From Gilvimarinus polysaccharolyticus (GTDB lineage Bacteria; Pseudomonadota; Gammaproteobacteria; Pseudomonadales; Cellvibrionaceae): a DNA stretch of 64,000 nt. Positions 52,590-62,230 of the stretch are shown one piece after another (the stretch's first letter is position 1; every line of letters starts with the position of its first letter). The stretch covers positions 621,920 through 685,919 of the forward strand of contig NZ_LFIJ01000002.1 of NCBI RefSeq assembly GCF_001187555.1, read 5' to 3'. The notes beneath the pieces were generated by a model that had not been told where the DNA came from, searched no databases, and saw only the letters and a list, made by a program, of their open reading frames with translations. The translations under genes were made by a program, and so were the position numbers.

Positions 52590-54056
52590 GTGACGCAACC
52601 TTCAAATTCTGCCCGCTCTTTATTTAGCGCTCAACGCATCGGCTTATGGCTGGGGCTGTTGGGGCTTGCTATCAGTCTGATTTTCCCCGCCCCCAGCGGC
52701 TTAAGTGATCCGGCGTGGCACACTTTGGGGCTCGCGTGGTTGATGGCGCTGTGCTGGATGAGCGAGGCGCTGCCGCTGGCGGTTACCGCGTTATTGCCCA
52801 TCGTTTTGGCGCCACTGTTGGGGTTGGCCGCCGTGCGTGGGGTAACGGCGTCTTATGCGCATCCGTTAATCTTTTTGTTCTTGGGCGGCTTTGTATTGGG
52901 TTTGGCGATTCAGCGCTGGGGCTTACACGAGCGTATTGCACTGTGGATTTTACGCGCTATTGGCGGTACCCCGGCCTCTGAGATTGCCGGTTTTATGTTG
53001 GCCACCGCATTTTTAAGTATGTGGGTGAGCAACACCGCCACCGCTATTATGATGTTGCCCATCGCGCTGTCGGTCATCGCTTTACGCGGCTCAGGTGGCG
53101 GCGAGAAAGTAAACGCCCACTATGGGCCAGCGCTACTGCTGGCATTGGCCTATAGCGCTAGTATCGGCGGTATGGCGACGTTAATTGGCACCCCGCCTAA
53201 CGCGTTGTTGGCGGCGTTTATGAGCCAGCAATACGGTGTTGAGATTGGCTTTGGCCAATGGCTGGTAGTGGGTTTACCTGTGGCGCTGCTGATGTTGTTA
53301 TTAAGTTGGCTGTGGCTGGCGCGCATGGTGCGAACAGAGAACAGCTCGGCGGGCAATCATCGCCAGCACTTTGCCCAACGGCTGCAACAATTGGGGCCAA
53401 TGAGCACCATGGAAAAGCGGGTTGCGGTGGTGTTTGCTTTAACGGCACTGGCGTGGGTAACCCGCCCTTTATTAGCCCAGTGTCTCCCACAAGGCGCGAT
53501 TAGTGACGCGGGAATCGCCATTGCCTCGGTGGTGTTGCTGCACGTTTTACCCGCGGGTGATGCATCGCAAAACCGGTTAATGAATTGGGATGTCGCCAAA
53601 ACCTTACCGTGGGGCATTTTATTGTTGTTTGGTGGCGGCTTGGCGCTTGCGGGTATCGTGCAATCGAGTGGTTTAGCCGATGCTATTGCCGGCGCGCTGG
53701 CCGTGCTCGCCCAGTGGCCGGCGTTGCTGATTGTTGCGGCGGTTGTGTTAACGATTGTCATGTTAACCGAAATTACCAGCAATACCGCCACTACGGCGGC
53801 TTTTTTGCCGCTGCTAGGCGCATTAGCGCTTGCGCTGAATTTACCGCCTATGGTCCTCGCGGCGCCAGCGGCTATTGCTGCCAGCTGCGCTTTTATGCTG
53901 CCTGTGGCGACGCCTCCCAATGCCATAGTATTTAGTTCGGGTGAGCTGCGTATCGCGCAAATGGCACGGGCCGGCTTGGCCTTGAATGTGGCGGGTGTCG
54001 TGGTGGTTACCGCTGCAGGTATGGCGATTCTTTGGTTGGGGTTGCTGGGCGGATAG
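52590..54056 (+). CDS. DASS/SLC13-family dicarboxylate transporter
   Basis: A 488-residue membrane protein (GTG start) with about 12 helices. Family features: WMSEALPLAVTALLPIVLAPLLG, the first SNT-type motif WVSNTATAIMMLPI, ASIGGMATLIGTPPNALL, and a second TEITSNTATTAAFLPL with VATPPNAIVFSSGELR. It takes up dicarboxylates or citrate with Na+ or exchange. It is a single gene; the substrate is not assignable. Confidence 0.92.
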   Translation: MTQPSNSARSLFSAQRIGLWLGLLGLAISLIFPAPSGLSDPAWHTLGLAWLMALCWMSEALPLAVTALLPIVLAPLLGLAAVRGVTASYAHPLIFLFLGGFVLGLAIQRWGLHERIALWILRAIGGTPASEIAGFMLATAFLSMWVSNTATAIMMLPIALSVIALRGSGGGEKVNAHYGPALLLALAYSASIGGMATLIGTPPNALLAAFMSQQYGVEIGFGQWLVVGLPVALLMLLLSWLWLARMVRTENSSAGNHRQHFAQRLQQLGPMSTMEKRVAVVFALTALAWVTRPLLAQCLPQGAISDAGIAIASVVLLHVLPAGDASQNRLMNWDVAKTLPWGILLLFGGGLALAGIVQSSGLADAIAGALAVLAQWPALLIVAAVVLTIVMLTEITSNTATTAAFLPLLGALALALNLPPMVLAAPAAIAASCAFMLPVATPPNAIVFSSGELRIAQMARAGLALNVAGVVVVTAAGMAILWLGLLGG

Positions 54057-54145
54057 CGAGTTCGCCAAGCTTTTGTTAAAGTCACACAGACCATTATAAG
54101 TATCGTGAGCGTTCGCCATACGCGCTTGCCTGTGAGTATTTGCCC

Positions 54146-56116
54146 ATGATGAAAAGTATCCACCCGCGTCTGCTTTTAACCGCGTCACTTGCAGCTGCCG
54201 TCACGACTGCATCGCTGCCCGCAGTTGCCGATATCAGCTTGCCCAAAGTGTTGTCGAACGGTGCGATTTTGCAGCGTGAACAACCGTTAACCTTGTGGGG
54301 GACGGCCGAACCCGGTGAAGCCGTAACAGTCAGTGTTGATGGTGAACCGAGCGTAACAACTCAAGCCGATAGCACAGGTAAGTGGCATTTAAGCGGCAAA
54401 GTTTACGCCGCTGGCGGGCCTCATAAAGTGACATTAATAGGCAATAACCGCATTCAACTGGATGATATTTATTTTGGTGATGTTTGGCTCGCCTCTGGCC
54501 AGTCGAATATGGAGTTGCCTATGGCTCGGGTCGCCGAAAAATACGCCGATGAGATTGCCGCGTCGGCCAATACCCGCATTCGTCAATTTAAAGTGCCTAA
54601 AGTGGTCGATTACCAAACCCCGCAAACCGATGTGCCGGAGGGGAGTTGGGTAGCGGCTGGGCCGGATAGCCTGCCGGAGTTTTCCGCAGTGGGTTACTTT
54701 TTTGCTAAAGCGTTGGAGCAATCTGAAGGCGTCCCCATTGGCATCGTTACCGCTGCATACGGTGGCTCGACTGCACAATCGTGGATGAGCCCCGAGGCTT
54801 TGCAAGCGTTCCCTAATTATTTAAAACAAGCGGAGCAAAATGCGAAACCTGGCTATGTTGATCGCCAAAAGGCTGCCGACCGTAAAGCCAGTGATACGTG
54901 GTATGGCTATATCAATAAACACGACAAAGGCTTAGCTGATAATTGGCTGGCAGCTGATGCTGACAATGAGTGGCACCCGATAAGCATGCCAGGCCTTTGG
55001 TCTGAGCGCGGTGTAGGTGAAATCAATGGGGTAGTTTGGCTGAAAAAAACCGTAACGCTGCCCGAGTCTGCTGCCGGCCAAACTGCCATTTTGCGCTTAG
55101 GGCGTATTGTCGATGCCGACATCGCTTACGTTAATGGGCAGCAAGTGGGCAATATTACCTACCAGTACCCGCCGCGTATTTATAATGTGCCCCAAGGCTT
55201 ACTTAACGCTGGTGCCAACGACATTACCGTGCGCTTGATTACCAATAACAAAGATGGCGGCTTTGTGCGAGATAAACCCTATGCGCTGGAGTTGGCCGGT
55301 CAATCCATCGACCTAAGCGGCCAGTGGCAGTATCGGGTTGGCGTTAATTACACGCCGACGCCAGCCACCACTTTTTGGGACTTTTTACAGCCGGTGGGCA
55401 TGTATAACGCTATGCTTGCGCCATTGTTTAATATGCCTTTTAAAGGTGTGATCTGGTATCAGGGCGAATCTAATGTGAGTGCGGCGGCCGAATACGCCCG
55501 GCTGCTGCCGGCCTTAGTGCGCGATTGGCGCAAGCATTTTAAGCGCCCTAGATTGCCGTTTATTGTCGCGCAATTACCGGGCTTTGGCGCACCGACAAAT
55601 GATGCCAACCAACCCAGTGACTGGGCGGTGCTGCGCGATTCACAAACTCATGTGTTGAGTGAGCCGAATACCGCGTTGACGGTGAATTTGGGTTTGGGTG
55701 AGTGGAATGACATTCATCCGCTCAACAAAAAAGCTGTGGCTGACCGTTTGGCGTTAGCCGCTCGTCAATTGGTTTACGGTGAGACAAAGCTCGCCGTCGA
55801 CAGCCCCGCCGCTTATCGTATGAGTATCGAGGGCGATAAGATCCTGATTAGTTTTGCTCATGCGACACAGGGTTTGGTGAGTAAAGGTGAGCCTAGCGGT
55901 TTTGCTATTGCCGGCCGAGATGGTGAATTTGTCTGGGCCCAAGCGCAGTTGCAAAAAGATCACGCTTTGGTGTGGAGCGATAAAGTGAAAGCACCGACGC
56001 AAGTTCGTTACGGTTGGGCAGATTTTCCCGCTGAAGCCCGTGTAAAAAGTCGCAGTGGTTTGCCGTTAATGCCGTTTTGGTTGAGCTTGCCAGAGCAAGA
56101 ACCGTCCACTGATTAG
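54146..56116 (+). CDS. Sialate O-acetylesterase-like (SASA) exported esterase
   Basis: A protein of about 656 residues with a signal peptide (LLLTASLAAAVTTASLPAVA). The SGNH-type active site is formed by WLASGQSNMELPM (catalytic Ser, near 120), VIWYQGESNV (near 435) and NDIHPLNKKAVADRLA (catalytic Asp-His, near 530). A jelly-roll insertion lies at about 250-390 (WHPISMPGLWSE, VNGQQVGNITY). It would remove acetyl groups from sugars (sialic acid or plant polysaccharides). ATG 54146 or 54149 are both possible; the open frame extends to a TTG at 54140. Its end overlaps the pilin gene tail-to-tail by 4 bp. Confidence 0.87.
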   Translation: MMKSIHPRLLLTASLAAAVTTASLPAVADISLPKVLSNGAILQREQPLTLWGTAEPGEAVTVSVDGEPSVTTQADSTGKWHLSGKVYAAGGPHKVTLIGNNRIQLDDIYFGDVWLASGQSNMELPMARVAEKYADEIAASANTRIRQFKVPKVVDYQTPQTDVPEGSWVAAGPDSLPEFSAVGYFFAKALEQSEGVPIGIVTAAYGGSTAQSWMSPEALQAFPNYLKQAEQNAKPGYVDRQKAADRKASDTWYGYINKHDKGLADNWLAADADNEWHPISMPGLWSERGVGEINGVVWLKKTVTLPESAAGQTAILRLGRIVDADIAYVNGQQVGNITYQYPPRIYNVPQGLLNAGANDITVRLITNNKDGGFVRDKPYALELAGQSIDLSGQWQYRVGVNYTPTPATTFWDFLQPVGMYNAMLAPLFNMPFKGVIWYQGESNVSAAAEYARLLPALVRDWRKHFKRPRLPFIVAQLPGFGAPTNDANQPSDWAVLRDSQTHVLSEPNTALTVNLGLGEWNDIHPLNKKAVADRLALAARQLVYGETKLAVDSPAAYRMSIEGDKILISFAHATQGLVSKGEPSGFAIAGRDGEFVWAQAQLQKDHALVWSDKVKAPTQVRYGWADFPAEARVKSRSGLPLMPFWLSLPEQEPSTD

Positions 56117-56580
56117 CAGCCTGAAGTTTGCACATCGATCACCGGCGCTAGGCCTGGGCCGGTGGATTGACGATAGCGTATATAGCATTGCGCCACGCCT
56201 GCGTCTTCTTGAATAACGCCGTGCCAGTATACCCAGGCGCCACTAAAAACACTGGCACGTTTTTGCCACCCCCCCGAGCTTATCATTGCATCAATACCTG
56301 CCGCGGTACCGGCGGGGTAGCCATATACGGTGGCGATACTGGTGCCCTCGACCATGACGCTGCTGCTGGCTAAATCGGCCACCCGCTCCACCTCGGCTTT
56401 GGCGTAAACCATAGTGGCTGCGCTTTTAACCGCGCCGGTTATGGCCTCCATTGTGGTTTCGATAGAGGCTTTTTTAAGGTCGATAAAGCGCGGCACTACC
56501 GCCGCCGCTAGAATACCCAGGATGACAATAACGGCGATAAGCTCGATGAGTGTAAAACCCTTGGATGGGCGCATTTTCAT
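56113..56580 (-). CDS. Type IV pilin-like (prepilin) protein
   Basis: A protein with the prepilin leader KMRPSKG followed by FTLIELIAVIVILGILAAAVVPRFIDL, cleaved after Gly and with Glu5 of the mature helix. The rest (YAKAEVERVADLASSS, GVAQCYIRYRQSTG, QTSGC) is like MSHA pilins, with two Cys near the C-terminus. ATG 56580 gives a short leader; GTG 56616 is also open. No pilus or secretion genes are adjacent, so its assembly partners are elsewhere. Confidence 0.8.
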   Translation of the reverse strand: MKMRPSKGFTLIELIAVIVILGILAAAVVPRFIDLKKASIETTMEAITGAVKSAATMVYAKAEVERVADLASSSVMVEGTSIATVYGYPAGTAAGIDAMISSGGWQKRASVFSGAWVYWHGVIQEDAGVAQCYIRYRQSTGPGLAPVIDVQTSGC

Positions 56581-56725
56581 AAGCATTAGCCAATTGTTTA
56601 AGGTGAAATGAGGCACGTATCGTTATTAACTCAGCAATCATAACTTAGCTAAGATACTGCGCCTATACGTTTTTACGGCCATTTGGGGAGTTGTCGCCCG
56701 CGGTTAAAGCCCGTTTTGGCTCGTT

Positions 56726-58624
56726 TTAATCGTCTAACTCTTCAAGCTCGGCCTGCGCTTCTAACCACTGCTCTTCACTGTCGTCGGTTTGCTTTTGTAG
56801 GTCAATTTGCTTTTGCAGCAATTTTTGCAGGCGAGTTTTGTTTTGTTCTTCGTACAGTTCGGTATCGGCCAGCTCGGTCTCTAGTGCAGCAGCACTGCGT
56901 TGCAGCTTTTCTAACTCGGCCTCTAGTTTTTTAATGCGGTTGGCAATGGGTTTGCGCGCGTCACGTTTGGCGGCGGCCTCTTGCCGTAGGGCTTTTTTAT
57001 CTTGCGCGGGCTTGGCTGCGAGGTTGACGCTAGGTTCGTTGGCGGTCTTATTACCGCTGGTTTTACGCGCCAGTAACCAGCGGTAATAATCGTCTAAATC
57101 GCCGTCAAATTCTTCGACGGTGCCATCGGCAATCAGTAGCCATTCATCGACCGTGTTGCGCAGTAAGTGACGATCGTGCGACACCACAATTACCGCGCCG
57201 GCAAAATCTTGCAGCGCCATGGTCAGCGCTTGGCGCATTTCTAAATCTAAGTGGTTAGTGGGCTCATCGAGCAACAATACGTTGGGCTTTTGCCAGGCGA
57301 TAATCGCCAGTGCTAGGCGCGCTTTCTCGCCGCCGGAGAAGTGGTGAATGGGCTCAAAGGCGCGCTCGCCAATAAAATCAAAGCTGCCTAAAAAGTTGCG
57401 AACTTCTTGCTCGCGAGCCTTGGGGCTAATGCGTTGTAAATGCAGGGCCGGTGAGGCGTTCATGTCCAGCGCTTCGAGTTGGTGCTGGGCAAAATAGCCT
57501 AATTTAAAATGTTCACCGGTAACGCGCTCGCCAGTTAGTGGCGCCAGTGTGCCTGCCAAGGTTTTAATTAAGCTCGATTTACCCGCGCCGTTGGGGCCGA
57601 GTAAACCAATCCGAGTGGCCGGCGCGATGTTGATATCCACCCCGCCCAGCACTTGGCGGCCTGGGTAGCCAATGGTCATTTCGCGCAATACGATTAACGG
57701 ATCCGATACCTTATCTGAGGCGGTGAAGGTGAAGGTAAACGGTGAATCCACGTGGGCCGGTGCGATAGTCTCCATCCGCTCCAGCTGTTTAATACGGCTT
57801 TGCGCCTGCTTGGCTTTGGTAGCCTTGGCTCTAAAGCGGCGAATGTAATCTTCGATATGGGCAACGCGCTCTTGCTGTTTGGCAAATGCCGCCTGTTGCT
57901 GCGATAAGCGCTCGGCGCGCTGGCGCTCGTAGGCGGAGTAGTTGCCGCTGTAGGCCACCAGCTTGCTCGATTCGATACTGACAATACGTTCGATCACATT
58001 ATCTAAAAAATCGCGATCGTGCGAGATAATCAGCAAAGTACCAGCGTAGCGTTGCAACCATTGCTCAAGCCATAAGGTGGCGTCTAAGTCCAAGTGGTTG
58101 GTGGGCTCATCCAGTAACAGTAAATCCGATGGGCACATCAGCGCGCGGGCTAGGTTAAGGCGAATCCGCCAGCCGCCCGAGAAATCGCTAACGGGGCGGT
58201 TAAGGTCGGTGCTGGCAAAGCCCAAACCGCTCAGTAATTGTGCCGCGCGAGCCGGCGCGGTGTAGGCGTCCATTTGCTCCATGGCACCAAACAGGTTGGC
58301 GAGTTTTTCACCATCGTCACTGGCAGCAGCAATCTTAGCTTCCAGCTCGCGCAACGCCTCGTCGCCATCAAGCACGTAATCTTGTGCGGTGCGGTCGGTA
58401 TCGGACACCTCTTGCGCCATGTGCGCTAAGCGCCAATCGCTGGGCAATGAGACGGTGCCGGTATCGGCTCCAAGCTGGCCCAGCAGCAATTTAAACAGTG
58501 ACGATTTGCCGCAACCATTGGGGCCAATTAGGCCGATTTTTTGTCCCGGAAAGATCGCCAGATCTGTCTCGCTTAACAAAAACTTAGGGCCGCGCTGTAA
58601 ACTAATTTGCTGTAGTGTAATCAT
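56726..58624 (-). CDS. yheS: ABC-F ATPase, YheS-like
   Basis: A cytosolic protein of about 632 residues with two ABC domains. Walker A: GPNGCGKSS and GPNGAGKSS; signatures DFSGGWRIRLNLARALM and HFSGGEKARLALAIIAW; Walker B LLLLDEPTNHLD in both. The linker between the domains is basic, and the C-terminal coiled coil is Lys/Glu-rich. ABC-F proteins act on the ribosome. I start at ATG 58624 (MITLQQISLQRG), like known YheS; the frame is open to 58669. It is divergent from the TIGR02444 gene. Confidence 0.93.
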   Translation of the reverse strand: MITLQQISLQRGPKFLLSETDLAIFPGQKIGLIGPNGCGKSSLFKLLLGQLGADTGTVSLPSDWRLAHMAQEVSDTDRTAQDYVLDGDEALRELEAKIAAASDDGEKLANLFGAMEQMDAYTAPARAAQLLSGLGFASTDLNRPVSDFSGGWRIRLNLARALMCPSDLLLLDEPTNHLDLDATLWLEQWLQRYAGTLLIISHDRDFLDNVIERIVSIESSKLVAYSGNYSAYERQRAERLSQQQAAFAKQQERVAHIEDYIRRFRAKATKAKQAQSRIKQLERMETIAPAHVDSPFTFTFTASDKVSDPLIVLREMTIGYPGRQVLGGVDINIAPATRIGLLGPNGAGKSSLIKTLAGTLAPLTGERVTGEHFKLGYFAQHQLEALDMNASPALHLQRISPKAREQEVRNFLGSFDFIGERAFEPIHHFSGGEKARLALAIIAWQKPNVLLLDEPTNHLDLEMRQALTMALQDFAGAVIVVSHDRHLLRNTVDEWLLIADGTVEEFDGDLDDYYRWLLARKTSGNKTANEPSVNLAAKPAQDKKALRQEAAAKRDARKPIANRIKKLEAELEKLQRSAAALETELADTELYEEQNKTRLQKLLQKQIDLQKQTDDSEEQWLEAQAELEELDD

Positions 58625-58675
58625 GTCGCGCATTCTATCTAAGGCAGGCGTGAAAGCACAGGAGAACACACAGTA

Positions 58676-59164
58676 ATGGCTGACGTTTTACCCAGTCCGC
58701 TATGGGATTTTGCTCTTAAGCTTTATCAGCGGCCCCATATAGAGGTGCAATGCTTGCAGTTACAGGATGAACACCAAGTGCGTGTTCCGATCTTGCTATT
58801 TATATGTTGGTTGGATCTGAGTGGCAAAGAGGTAGGCTCCGTGCCGCTGGCAGAAACTCTTGCCGCAACAGCTACGTGGCATGAGCAAGTGGTGGCGCCG
58901 CTGCGTGCGGCGCGCCGCTGGGTAAAATTACAGGCGCCGTTAAATGCATCGCAAGCTGAGTGTCGAGAGCGTATTAAAGAGGCCGAGTTAACTGCCGAGC
59001 GCTGGGAGATAGAACAGTTGGCCGAGCGGAGCCAGTCGTGGCCGGTGGGACTATCGGCTCCGCAGCTGCCACGGCTACGGGACTACTTGGCAGCGTGCGA
59101 TGTGCCAGCGCCGCTGGTTGAGCGCACCCTGCTGTTGTTGCAGGATGCGCTACAGGCATTTTAA
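58676..59164 (+). CDS. TIGR02444-family protein
   Basis: A 162-residue protein of a small conserved gammaproteobacterial family: PLWDFALKLYQRPHIEVQCLQLQDEHQVRVPILLFICWLDLSG, ATWHEQVVAPLRAARRWVK, and a helical C-terminus. Function unknown. In Pseudomonas the homologue is divergent from the same ABC-F gene, as here. It ends in a 4-bp tail overlap with the AlgP-like gene. Confidence 0.88.
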   Translation: MADVLPSPLWDFALKLYQRPHIEVQCLQLQDEHQVRVPILLFICWLDLSGKEVGSVPLAETLAATATWHEQVVAPLRAARRWVKLQAPLNASQAECRERIKEAELTAERWEIEQLAERSQSWPVGLSAPQLPRLRDYLAACDVPAPLVERTLLLLQDALQAF

Positions 59165-60039
59165 TCTTCGTCGAATAAGCTGCCAGAGCTTGGAGCTGGA
59201 ACGGCTGGTGCATCAGGCACGGGGGTAGGCTTTAACAGCTCACCATCACGAGGCTCGATCATGCCGGTACCAATGTGGTTGGGCAGCGGTTTTGGGCTGA
59301 GCCCAGAGGTCGTTGGCTGCGGTATAGCCACCGGCTCGGGAATCCCCATAAAAGTTTGTTGTTGCACCGGCTCTGCCGCCGGCAGTGGAGTACTGGCCGA
59401 GGTCGGCGCGGCGGGAGCTTTAGCCTTAGGCTTTTTAGTGGCCTGCGGCTTTTTTGCTGCCGGCGCTTTTTTAGCTTTGGGTTTGGCCTCGCTAGGAGCT
59501 CTTTTAGCTGGGGCCGGTTTGGTCGTGGCCGCGGTCTTAGCTTTCGTTTTTACGCCGCTTGCCTTAGCTGTCTTTTTTGCCGTGACTGGTTTGGCTGTGG
59601 TTGTTTTCGCCTCTGCCGCTTTGGCGGTGCGTTTAGTCGCGGGTTTTTTAGTGCTGGCTTTTAACAGTTTGGCTTGCTCGCGTTTTAGCGTAGCGGCAAA
59701 AGCCAGCTCTTTTTTGGCTTCTGCTTTATCTGCCTTAGCGGTAGTTACCTGCGCTTTACAGCTCTCTAGGACTTTAACTTGAGCATTAACAGCCTCAGTG
59801 GCTTTTGCTAAGCGAGCCTTTGCCGCGGTAGTCGCTTTGGCTTTTTGTGCGGCCGCTTTGCGGGTGCGCAAAGTCGCGAGCTTTTTTTGTGCCGCAGTCA
59901 GTTGTTTTTGGGCGCTCGACAAAGCTTTGTCGGCGTCGGTTAGTTTTTTGGTGCGCGCTGTGGCGAGCTGGGCGCTAACCGCCGCGATGTCTTTTTCAAG
60001 TTGCGCGACAGACACAGCAGATGTTTTCTTGGCAGCCAT
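59161..60039 (-). CDS. AlgP-like Ala/Lys/Pro-rich protein
   Basis: A low-complexity protein of about 292 residues. The N-terminal coiled coil (VAQLEKDIAAVSAQLATARTKKL) is followed by long Lys/Ala/Pro tracts (KKPATKRTAKAAEAKTTTAKP) resembling histone H1 and AlgP/AlgR3, and an acidic end (SLFDED). It likely binds DNA. In Pseudomonas algP lies close to algQ, as here. ATG 60039 has AAGGG 7 bp upstream; the frame is open to 60063. Confidence 0.75.
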   Translation of the reverse strand: MAAKKTSAVSVAQLEKDIAAVSAQLATARTKKLTDADKALSSAQKQLTAAQKKLATLRTRKAAAQKAKATTAAKARLAKATEAVNAQVKVLESCKAQVTTAKADKAEAKKELAFAATLKREQAKLLKASTKKPATKRTAKAAEAKTTTAKPVTAKKTAKASGVKTKAKTAATTKPAPAKRAPSEAKPKAKKAPAAKKPQATKKPKAKAPAAPTSASTPLPAAEPVQQQTFMGIPEPVAIPQPTTSGLSPKPLPNHIGTGMIEPRDGELLKPTPVPDAPAVPAPSSGSLFDED

Positions 60040-60359
60040 AGTGAAACCCTTAGGTGTTATCAAAGAATATTCAACGGAGTGTTACAGAAAGGGTAATTCC
60101 GAGAGTATATTGTAGATCTTAGCGTATAAATTGTGTACGTCATAAGTGCAAAATTAAGCTTTAACGATTGAATTTGTGCGTTAACTCCCCATCAATAGCG
60201 GTATACAATTGGCATTTATCAATCTAAACGCCCACAGGGGGGTACAGTTGGTATAACATGGATGGGCTTTTTTCTGAGTGCCGGGTGGGCTGGCATGCTG
60301 TGATGTGAAAGCTCCATTGCAGTCGACACAATAAATTCACACTAATAGATAGGTATTGT

Positions 60360-61115
60360 ATGTTTAATAAGCGTTTACTGATGGCCGGTGTTATCTGCTC
60401 GGCAGCCGTGATGGTTGGTTGTAATGAAAGCGGTACAGAAGCTACCGATACTGCAGCTGCGAATACTGCCAGCGCTAACTTGACGACCTTAGAGCAAAAA
60501 GTTAATTACGCTATTGCGCTTAACATGGCGACTAACTTTAAGCAGCGCGATGTGCCAATCGAAGTAGAAGCCTTTACGCAGGCGCTTACCGATGTACGCG
60601 ACGATAAAGAGCCGGCGCTGACAGAAGAAGAGCTGCAAACGGTGATGCAAACCTTCCAAGAGCAACAGATGGAACTGCAACAGCAAAAGCAAAAAGAACT
60701 GGCCGACGCTCAAAAAGCTGAAGGCGAAGCCTTTTTGGCTGAAAACGCCGGTAAAGAAGGTGTGATGATCACCGAGAGCGGCTTGCAGTATAAAGTGCTT
60801 GAAGCCGGTGATGGCGTAAGCCCAAGCGCACAAGATACGGTAACCGTACACTACCGCGGTACGCTGTTAGATGGCACCGAGTTTGATAGCTCTTACGCCC
60901 GTGAGCAGCCTGCTACATTTGCCTTAAATCAAGTTATTGCTGGCTGGACCGAAGGTTTACAGTTGATGAAGACTGGTGCTAAATACGAGCTGTATATCCC
61001 GTCTGATCTAGCTTACGGCCCTGGTGGCAATCAAGGTATTGCGCCTAACTCTACTCTGATCTTTGAGGTTGAGTTGTTAGAGGTTGAGCCTGCAGAAGCC
61101 CCTGCCGCTGAGTAA
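60360..61115 (+). CDS. FKBP-type peptidyl-prolyl isomerase lipoprotein
   Basis: A 251-residue lipoprotein (lipobox AVMVGC). Residues about 35-130 form the helical dimerisation domain seen in Mip/FkpA (VNYAIALNMATNF, then a Gln/Glu-rich helix). The FKBP domain is C-terminal (ITESGLQYKVLEAGDGVSPSAQDTVTVHYRGTLLDGTEFDSS, then YELYIPSDLAYGPGGN and TLIFEVELLEV). It helps envelope proteins fold. A strong bidirectional terminator follows. Confidence 0.92.
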   Translation: MFNKRLLMAGVICSAAVMVGCNESGTEATDTAAANTASANLTTLEQKVNYAIALNMATNFKQRDVPIEVEAFTQALTDVRDDKEPALTEEELQTVMQTFQEQQMELQQQKQKELADAQKAEGEAFLAENAGKEGVMITESGLQYKVLEAGDGVSPSAQDTVTVHYRGTLLDGTEFDSSYAREQPATFALNQVIAGWTEGLQLMKTGAKYELYIPSDLAYGPGGNQGIAPNSTLIFEVELLEVEPAEAPAAE

Positions 61116-61127
61116 GCTTTAGCGTTA

Positions 61128-61170
61128 GCCACAAAAAAGCCGGACTATTTAAGTCCGGCTTTTTTGTGGC
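61128..61170. terminator. Strong bidirectional terminator
   Basis: The arms GCCACAAAAAAGCCGGACT and AGTCCGGCTTTTTTGTGGC are perfect inverted repeats with a 5-base loop. With A-runs on the left and T-runs on the right it would stop both the FKBP gene (plus) and the WD40 gene (minus). Confidence 0.93.
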
Positions 61171-61195
61171 TGTTATTTATATTTGCAGTTAAAGC

Positions 61196-62170
61196 TTAAT
61201 AGCTGAGCGTATAAATAAAACCGTTGCCGCTAATGGCGCGATAGCGATTGGCATCGGCGGTAAAGCTTACGTCTAAAATAGAGGTGGGGCTGGGCTGCCA
61301 AGCGCTGAGCTTGGGCATTTGCCAGTGGTATAGCTGTTGTTGCGTGGTGATATCCCACAGTTGTACGCGGCCATCGGGGCGGCCGGTTAGCAGGTAGTCG
61401 CCGTCGTCGCTAAAACGAGCGGTGCTTATACTAATGCCGCGAATGATGCGCTCGTGGCCCAGTGGCAATTGCCATTCTAGCTCGCCGCTGCTGGTATCAA
61501 ACAACTCTACTCGGTTGTAACGCGCGGCGACAAAAGCGCGTTTGCCATTAGGGCTTAGGGCAACTTGCTGAATTGGGTCGTCAAAGTCGCGTTGCTGTAA
61601 TTGCAGGCCGGATTGGGTATCCCATAAATGCGCGGTATTAGCGTCGCTGCCGGTTAGTGCCAAGCTTAAGTCATCGCTTAAAGCAACGGCATTGACTGGA
61701 GTGTTGTGGCTAAAAGTGCCAAACGTGCCGCCGTGGCGCACGTCGTACAATACCGCACGACCATCGGCTAGCCCTAACAGGGCGATATTGCCAAAGCGCC
61801 CCAAAGCCATGGCGCGAATTTCTGAGCTAATTCGCCAATAGGCTACCGACTTACCGCTGCTGGTATTCCAGAGCACCAGTGTTTGGTGGTCTGCGGTAAT
61901 AGCCCAGCCGCCATCGCTAGAGATGGCGCTGTGTAAAATTAAACGGGTGGTGTCGTCGCCGTGATCCCAGTCATAAAGACGTTCGCCTGGATTTATTTGC
62001 CAGAAGCTACCACCTTGGTAGGTCGAGCCGATTACGGCGTGGCTACCATCGCGCGCCAGACTGGCCGACTGTATGCTGCGGTTGGCAACTTTTAGCTCGG
62101 CTGCAGGTTCTGGGCTACAGGCGCTTAATAGGGGTAATAGTATGGCGCTAAACAGTAGTTTTTTTATCAT
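61196..62170 (-). CDS. WD40-repeat lipoprotein
   Basis: A lipoprotein of about 324 residues from ATG 62170 (MIKKLLFSAILLPLLSACS, lipobox LLSAC); the frame is open upstream to 62200. At least six WD40-like blades are visible (ADHQTLVLWNTSSG, GSDANTAHLWDTQSG, YNRVELFDTSSG, TGRPDGRVQLWDITTQ). It is a protein-binding propeller at the envelope; partners unknown. It lies in the same direction as, and 60 bp after, the Rsd/AlgQ gene. Confidence 0.82.
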   Translation of the reverse strand: MIKKLLFSAILLPLLSACSPEPAAELKVANRSIQSASLARDGSHAVIGSTYQGGSFWQINPGERLYDWDHGDDTTRLILHSAISSDGGWAITADHQTLVLWNTSSGKSVAYWRISSEIRAMALGRFGNIALLGLADGRAVLYDVRHGGTFGTFSHNTPVNAVALSDDLSLALTGSDANTAHLWDTQSGLQLQQRDFDDPIQQVALSPNGKRAFVAARYNRVELFDTSSGELEWQLPLGHERIIRGISISTARFSDDGDYLLTGRPDGRVQLWDITTQQQLYHWQMPKLSAWQPSPTSILDVSFTADANRYRAISGNGFIYTLSY

Positions 62171-62230
62171 TCGGGATGACAAGATCAAAGTGACGCCCAA
62201 GGCGCGTTAACGCCGGGCGTCGGAGGCGGA

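Noticed and set aside
53357-54163. 268-residue minus-strand frame
   Set aside because: Antisense to the DASS transporter; G+C-rich shadow with no domain.
59261-59782. Long plus-strand frames inside the AlgP-like gene
   Set aside because: They are antisense shadows caused by the Lys/Ala-rich repeats.
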